Shown: positions 28,704-32,936 of the stretch, in pieces | How positions within the stretch are numbered: the stretch's first letter is position 1 | How the letters are laid out: each line of letters opens with the position of its first letter | Origin: Gammaproteobacteria bacterium | GTDB taxonomy: Bacteria > Pseudomonadota > Gammaproteobacteria > Diplorickettsiales > Diplorickettsiaceae | Assembly: GCA_013289115.1 (NCBI GenBank) | Contig: JABDAQ010000001.1 | Location: 1-32,936 of the forward strand | DNA length: 32,936 nucleotides | Reading direction: 5' to 3' | Program-made: the position numbers and the translations under genes | Notes under the pieces: generated by a model | Database searches by the model: none | What the model was told of the DNA's origin: nothing | Seen by the model: only the letters and a program-made list of their open reading frames with translations

Positions 28704-29393
28704 TCAACGTAAAAACCTTCTATTGCTGCGAGCTTCATGATCATCTTGCTCTGGCTTGTTAGGCTCGTCATTGGCTGCTTGTACATTGCTGTCTATAAAC
28801 ACAGTCTGTGTTTGAGCTTTCTCATCAATCATACTTTTCCATTTTTGATTCGATTCTAAGCTTGTGCTATAGTCACCGATCGTTTCTCTAACAAGAAAAT
28901 TTTCTTTAGCTTTTTGAGCGTAATCTTTTTTAAACTGATCAAGTATTTTCTTTACACCAGGATCGTTTTCAGCTTGAGCTTGTATATGAGGCAATACAAC
29001 GGGATGAGAGAGCAACACTGCAACTGCGGCTCCATTACCTCGTTCTACTGCTGAAGATAGTAGATCCTTCGGATTAATTTTTTTTATGATGTCTGATTGA
29101 TCCAGGAAGATCTGAAGCATTTTTTCTTTCCCTTCGTATTCAATCAGAGCCTTGGATAAATCCTGAAAGTCAGCTTGTTTTACTTGCTTCGGATCGTTTA
29201 ATAAATGTTCTGTTAAACTCTGAAAAATCTTAAGGTTATCGCCTTTTATGGATTCTTTTAACAGCGCATAAAAATTAGCTGTTTTCAAGGCTTGCGGATT
29301 TTTTAATAAAATTTCTATAATCTCTTCTCGGCCCTGTTTCACAGATAAAGAAAGGGTCGTGCAGTTTTGATCATCCTCATCCTCAGTAATCAT
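28704..29393 (-). pseudogene. Detached ankyrin-repeat C-terminal part of array copy 2
   Basis: A 229-codon frame equal to the second half of the copy-1 protein: it begins in the ankyrin region (QNCTTLSLSVKQGREEII) and ends with the same tail (EARSNRRFLR). It is in a different frame from the upstream part (29383-31131) and overlaps it by 11 nt. Compared with copy 1, about 39 codons spanning one ankyrin repeat are missing at the junction, and a further 76 codons are missing in frame between LPHI and QAQAENDP. The ATG at 29391 has no copy-specific ribosome-binding site, though coupling to the overlapping stop could allow translation. I read it as the 3' part of a broken gene; it may still yield a short ankyrin protein. 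Confidence 0.7.
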
Positions 29394-31131
29394 ATTGAGC
29401 CAGGCGCTGAAGAATATCGGGTCGATTGTAGATTGTGGTTAAATGAACCAACGATTCTGTATCAGTTCTACGAACGGTCGTTTTATTGATGATGAGATGT
29501 TTTGCTGATAGTTTTTGAAATTCATCCCTCAGTTTTTCTAGTTGAGGATTTTGTTTTGTAGTCAGTGATTTTAGTCCGATAGCAAGGTGGGATCGGATGA
29601 TATCAAGTTCCGGCATATCATTTGAAGGAAAAACTTTTTTTAAGTGGGTAATGAAATCTTTCCTATGGATAAATTTATGCGTTAAGTCATTCGGGTTAAC
29701 GACACACCAACCTTTTTTTTCTACGTACTTAAAGGCTACCTTGTTTTCAAAATTCTCGAGCAAATGAACGATTTCGAATCCTTTAGTTGAATGATCTCGT
29801 GAAATCTTCCTTAGATCATCGAAAAGAGACGTGAGTTCTTTGTCCGTGTGAATTCCAAAGTAAGTACCTATTTCGGCTAACCCACCTTTTTTTTCTAAAG
29901 CAACGGACTCAGTAAGATTCGCTATTTTTAAAATATCATCCTGCGCAGGAAACCCTCTGAGTATTCCTTGATGCTTTTTTGGATTTTGGTACAGCATAAT
30001 ACCATTAAAAAATGCCTGCATTTCTATCCATACCGCTTCTCCTAACAGGGTCTTAGCGGTACTGTCTCGGAACGCCTGTTCTTCTGTTTTAATGGCATTC
30101 GGATTGTTTTTTAGATAATTAGAAGTGAGTTGTTCGATTTGTTTTATTTGCTTCTGAAAAGCAGGGTTGGCTATTTTATTGCACCGATCAAAAAATTCCT
30201 GTTCCTGATCGGCTGCCAGAGCGTTTCCATACATAGCGGAGATGCCTCCGGACACACCCCCAAAATCAGCATCATGCCCAAAGGCGCGCATTGCAACAAT
30301 GATGAGTTCTTTTGAAAATTGGTGTTTTGCTGATAGTTTTTGAAATTCGTCTCTCAGTTTTTCTAGTTGAGGATTTTGTTTTGTAGTCAGTGATATTAGT
30401 CCGATATCAAGTTCCGGAATATCATTTGAAGGAAAAACTGTTTTTAAGTGAGTAATGAAATTTTTCCTATGGATAAATTCATGCGTTAAGCTATTCGGGT
30501 CAACGACACACCAACCTTTTTTTTCTGCGTACTTAAAGGCTATCTTGTGTTCAGAAGCATCGAGCAAATGAGCGATTTCGAATCCTTTGGCTGAATAATC
30601 TTGTAAAACCTTCCTTAGGTCATCAAAAAAAGATGCGAGCTCTTTATCCGTGTGAGTTCCAAAATAAGTACCTATTTCGGCTAACCCACCTTTTTTTTCT
30701 AAAGCAATGGACTCGGTAAGATTCGCTATTTTTAAAATATCATCCTGCGTAGTGAACCCTTTGAATATTTCTTGCTGTTCTATTGGATTTTGGTGCAGCA
30801 TAATACCATTAAAGAATGCCTGCATTTCTATCCATACTGCTTCCCCTAGCAGGGTTTTAGCGTTGCTATCTCGGAACGTCTGTTCTTCTGTTTTAGTGGC
30901 ATTCGGATTGTTTTTTAGATAGTCAGAAGTGAGTTGTTCGATTTGTTTTATTTGCTTCTGAAAAGCAGGGCTGGCTATTTTATTACAACGATCAAAAAAT
31001 TCCTGTTCCTTATCAGCTGCCAAAGCATTTCCATACATAGCGGATAGACCTGCGCATATCCCTCTAAAATCAGCATCATGCCCAAAAGCACGCATCGCAG
31101 CAGCGATAAGATCTTGTGAAAATAATGGCAT
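29383..31131 (-). CDS. Array copy 2: protein with duplicated papain-like domain, second copy lacking the triad
   Basis: A 582-residue product. Domain 1 (1-about 268) keeps Cys26 (GICAGLS), His195 (EHKIAF) and Asp211 (VVDPNS). Domain 2 starts at QFSKELIIVAMRAFG (about 272) directly after SAKH, so the N-terminal domain was duplicated in tandem. In domain 2 every predicted catalytic residue is changed: Ser294 (GVSGGIS), Asn463 (ENKVAF) and Asn479 (VVNPND), at exactly the same spacing (169 and 16 residues). The rest of domain 2 is well conserved, so it is a likely pseudo-peptidase module. After IYNRPDILQRLAQ the frame is lost to a deletion and ends at YDY, leaving the ankyrin part in another frame at 28704-29393. 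The start and spacer match copy 1. Whether the shortened protein works is unknown. Confidence 0.8.
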   Translation of the reverse strand: MPLFSQDLIAAAMRAFGHDADFRGICAGLSAMYGNALAADKEQEFFDRCNKIASPAFQKQIKQIEQLTSDYLKNNPNATKTEEQTFRDSNAKTLLGEAVWIEMQAFFNGIMLHQNPIEQQEIFKGFTTQDDILKIANLTESIALEKKGGLAEIGTYFGTHTDKELASFFDDLRKVLQDYSAKGFEIAHLLDASEHKIAFKYAEKKGWCVVDPNSLTHEFIHRKNFITHLKTVFPSNDIPELDIGLISLTTKQNPQLEKLRDEFQKLSAKHQFSKELIIVAMRAFGHDADFGGVSGGISAMYGNALAADQEQEFFDRCNKIANPAFQKQIKQIEQLTSNYLKNNPNAIKTEEQAFRDSTAKTLLGEAVWIEMQAFFNGIMLYQNPKKHQGILRGFPAQDDILKIANLTESVALEKKGGLAEIGTYFGIHTDKELTSLFDDLRKISRDHSTKGFEIVHLLENFENKVAFKYVEKKGWCVVNPNDLTHKFIHRKDFITHLKKVFPSNDMPELDIIRSHLAIGLKSLTTKQNPQLEKLRDEFQKLSAKHLIINKTTVRRTDTESLVHLTTIYNRPDILQRLAQYDY

Positions 31132-31168
31132 AGGGTATCTCTATCCTTCCTTTTCAATTAAATTGGAT
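31132..31168. repeat. 37-bp spacer, identical to 28667-28703
   Basis: Second copy of the array spacer, 37 of 37 bases identical to the first, carrying the same ribosome-binding region for the gene at 29383-31131. Identity of a non-coding spacer while the genes have diverged points to recent duplication or gene conversion. Confidence 0.9.
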
Positions 31169-32936
31169 TCAACGTAAGAACCTTCTACTGCTGCGAGCTT
31201 CATGATCATCTTGCTCTAACTGGTTAGACTCATCATTGGCTGCTTGTGTGTCGTTGGTTGTAGAGAAAGTCGGTGTTTGAGCTTTCTTCTCAATCATACT
31301 TTTCATCATACCTTCCCATTTTGGATTCGATACTGAGCTTGTTTTATAACTATCAGGCGTTTTTCTGATAAGCAAATTCGCTTTAGCTTTTAGAGCGTAA
31401 TCTTTTTCAAACTGATCAAGTATTTGCTTTACATCAGGATCGTTTTCGGCTTCAGTGCGTAATGGTGTAAAATCAATTTTTCCTATCTTTTGGCTGTTTG
31501 TCACAGCATGATCAATAAAAGATTGCAGCCCTCCTAGGCGATTATCATAATTAACTGCGTAGTCTATCGCTTTTTTTAATAAATTTTGAAAATCAACCTG
31601 TGCCATCACGTTTGTTTGATTTAATAACGCTGTGATTACTTTAGGATTTCCAAAATCTAAAGCGTCATCCCAAACTGCCCCTATATCAATACGAGGCAAT
31701 ATTTCTGATTGATCCAGAAAGATCTGAAGCATTTTTTCTTTCCCTTCGTGTTCAATCAGAGCGGTGGATAAATCCTGAAAGTCAGCTCGTTTTACTTGCT
31801 CTGGATCATTTAATAAATGTTCCGTTAAATTCTGAAAAATCTTATGGCTATAGCCTTTTATGGACTCTTTTAACAGCTTATAAAAATTGGCTGTTTCTAA
31901 GGCTTGCTGATTTTTTAATAAAATTTCTACAATCTCTTCTCGGCCATATTTCACAGATAAAAAAAAGGTAGTGTATCTTGGATCATCCTCAAGAATCTTG
32001 GTATGTTGTACATTATATTTCATCAATAGTCTCACACAATCTGGATGGTTAAACTCAATGGCATGGGCAATAGGTCTTGTTTTTATATCATTCGGCTTAT
32101 TTAGATCCACACCACATTGAGCTAGACGATGAAGAATATCGGGTCGATTGTGGATTGTGGCTAAATGAACCAACGATTCTGTATCAGTTCTATAAGCGGT
32201 TGTTTTATCGATGACGAGATGTTTTACTGATAGTTTTCGAAATTCATCCCGCAATTTTTCTAGTTGAGGATTTTGTCTTGTAGTCAGCGCTTTTAATTCA
32301 ATAGCAAGGTAAGATCGGATAATATCAAGATCAGGAATATCATTTGAAGGAAAAACTTTTTTTAAGTGAGTAATGAAATTTTTTCTATGAATAAATTCAT
32401 GCGTTAAGCTATTCGGGTCAACGACACACCAACCTTTTTTTTCTGCGTATTTAAAAGCTATCCTATGTGCAGGGTTCTCGAGTAAATGAGCGATTTCAAA
32501 TGCTTTAGCTGAATGATCTCGTAAAATGTTCCTTAGATCATCGAAAAGAGACGTGAGTTCTTTGTCCGTGTGAATTCCAAAATAAGTACCTATTTCGGCC
32601 AACCCACCTTTTTTTTCTAAAGCAATAGACTCAGTAAGATTCGCTATTTTTAAAATATCAGCCTGCGGAAGGGATTCTTTGAATACTTCTCGATACTCTT
32701 TTGGAGTTTGGTACAGCATAATACCGTTAAAGAATGCCTGCATTTCTATCCATACTGTTTTTCCTAGTAGGGTTTTAGCAGTGCTGTCTCGGAACGCCTG
32801 TTCTTCTGTTTTAGTGGCATTCGGATTGTTTTTTAGATAGTCAGAAGTGAGTTGTTCGATTTGTTTTATTTGCTTCTGAAAAGCAGGGCTGGCTATTTTA
32901 TTACAACGATCAAAAAATTCCTGTTCCTTATCAGCT
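31169..32936 (-). CDS. Papain-like peptidase-domain ankyrin-repeat protein, copy 3 (5' truncated by window)
   Basis: The frame is open to the window edge (first residues ADKEQEFFDRCNKIAS), so the start and the predicted catalytic Cys lie outside; the Met at 32743 is internal. The visible 589 residues include the rest of the papain-like domain with the predicted catalytic His (AHRIAF) and Asp (WCVVDPNS), then ankyrin repeats (LVHLATIHNRPDILHRLAQ, IAHAIEFNHPDCVRLLMK) and the degenerate repeats. Relative to copy 1 one whole repeat of about 31 residues is missing in frame between DQSEI and LPRIDIGAVWDDAL. The tail EQDDHEARSSRRFLR is the family C-terminus. This looks like a functional member of the array, with secretion inferred from the family type only. 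Confidence 0.82.
   Translation of the reverse strand, partial: ADKEQEFFDRCNKIASPAFQKQIKQIEQLTSDYLKNNPNATKTEEQAFRDSTAKTLLGKTVWIEMQAFFNGIMLYQTPKEYREVFKESLPQADILKIANLTESIALEKKGGLAEIGTYFGIHTDKELTSLFDDLRNILRDHSAKAFEIAHLLENPAHRIAFKYAEKKGWCVVDPNSLTHEFIHRKNFITHLKKVFPSNDIPDLDIIRSYLAIELKALTTRQNPQLEKLRDEFRKLSVKHLVIDKTTAYRTDTESLVHLATIHNRPDILHRLAQCGVDLNKPNDIKTRPIAHAIEFNHPDCVRLLMKYNVQHTKILEDDPRYTTFFLSVKYGREEIVEILLKNQQALETANFYKLLKESIKGYSHKIFQNLTEHLLNDPEQVKRADFQDLSTALIEHEGKEKMLQIFLDQSEILPRIDIGAVWDDALDFGNPKVITALLNQTNVMAQVDFQNLLKKAIDYAVNYDNRLGGLQSFIDHAVTNSQKIGKIDFTPLRTEAENDPDVKQILDQFEKDYALKAKANLLIRKTPDSYKTSSVSNPKWEGMMKSMIEKKAQTPTFSTTNDTQAANDESNQLEQDDHEARSSRRFLR

Larger units (their letters stand above)
26725..32936 (-). 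repeat. Tandem array of at least three peptidase/ankyrin paralogues
   Basis: Three copies of one gene unit lie head to tail on the minus strand (26732-28666, 28704-31131, 31169 to beyond the edge). The 37-bp spacers between them are identical, and homology continues about 7 bp past the last gene's stop (GGATCAACGT against GGATTCAACGT) before it fades. The array runs out of the window, so copy number is unknown. Confidence 0.85.

Noticed and set aside
28518-30922. Repeated + strand frames of 60-76 codons across the ankyrin array
   Set aside because: They recur only because the array copies are paralogous; they are complements of the conserved peptidase-domain coding sequence.
26732-32936. CRISPR-like array suggested by repeated sequence blocks
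   Set aside because: The repeats are kilobase-scale gene duplications with coding content, not short regular repeats with unique spacers.

Overview
The window looks like a chromosomal segment of an AT-rich, host-associated gammaproteobacterium, most likely in the Legionellales (Coxiellaceae, Rickettsiella or Diplorickettsia type). This is inferred from three things: the smc-zipA-ligA gene order, System I cytochrome c maturation (ccmF) and ClpA, and several very large, AT-rich, paralogous proteins that resemble secreted effectors (helical repeats, ankyrin repeats, a papain-like domain). No secretion-system gene lies in the window, so the effector role is inference.

Layout. (1) 1-2.3 kb: the 3' end of a PD-(D/E)XK-nuclease-tailed gene, a 530-codon CmlA-like di-iron metallo-beta-lactamase-fold protein, and a small glycine-zipper lipoprotein. 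(2) 2.3-8.4 kb: a tightly packed smc-zipA-ligA operon ending in a palindrome with a T-run. (3) 8.4-8.6 kb: a gene-poor spacer with a possible decayed reading frame on the minus strand. (4) 8.6-22.4 kb: five large unrecognised genes. Two (A1, A2; about 725 aa) are paralogues with internal helical repeats. Two (B1, B2; about 1,140-1,200 aa) are paralogues whose N- and C-terminal ends look like the two halves of one HAD-like domain, separated by about 750 residues of predicted helical sequence. One (C; 760 aa) carries two compact copies of the same HAD-like domain without the insertion. The order is A1> <B1 <B2 A2> C>. (5) 22.3-26.6 kb: ccmF, whose 3' end is overlapped antisense by gene C for 96 nt, then divergent clpA. 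(6) 26.7 kb to the end: a tandem array on the minus strand of at least three paralogues with an N-terminal papain-like (C58/YopT-like) Cys-His-Asp domain followed by ankyrin-type repeats. The middle copy has a duplicated protease domain in which all three predicted catalytic residues are replaced, and it has been broken into two frames by a deletion.

Working together: smc, zipA and ligA serve chromosome organisation, division and DNA joining; ccmF and clpA are unlinked housekeeping genes. The A, B and C genes have been duplicated together, which suggests that A and B proteins act as partners. The ankyrin array shows diversification by domain duplication, whole-repeat deletion and loss of catalytic residues. 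The most novel material is the split HAD-like domain of B1/B2 with its compact tandem counterpart in C, and the pseudo-protease copy in the ankyrin array.
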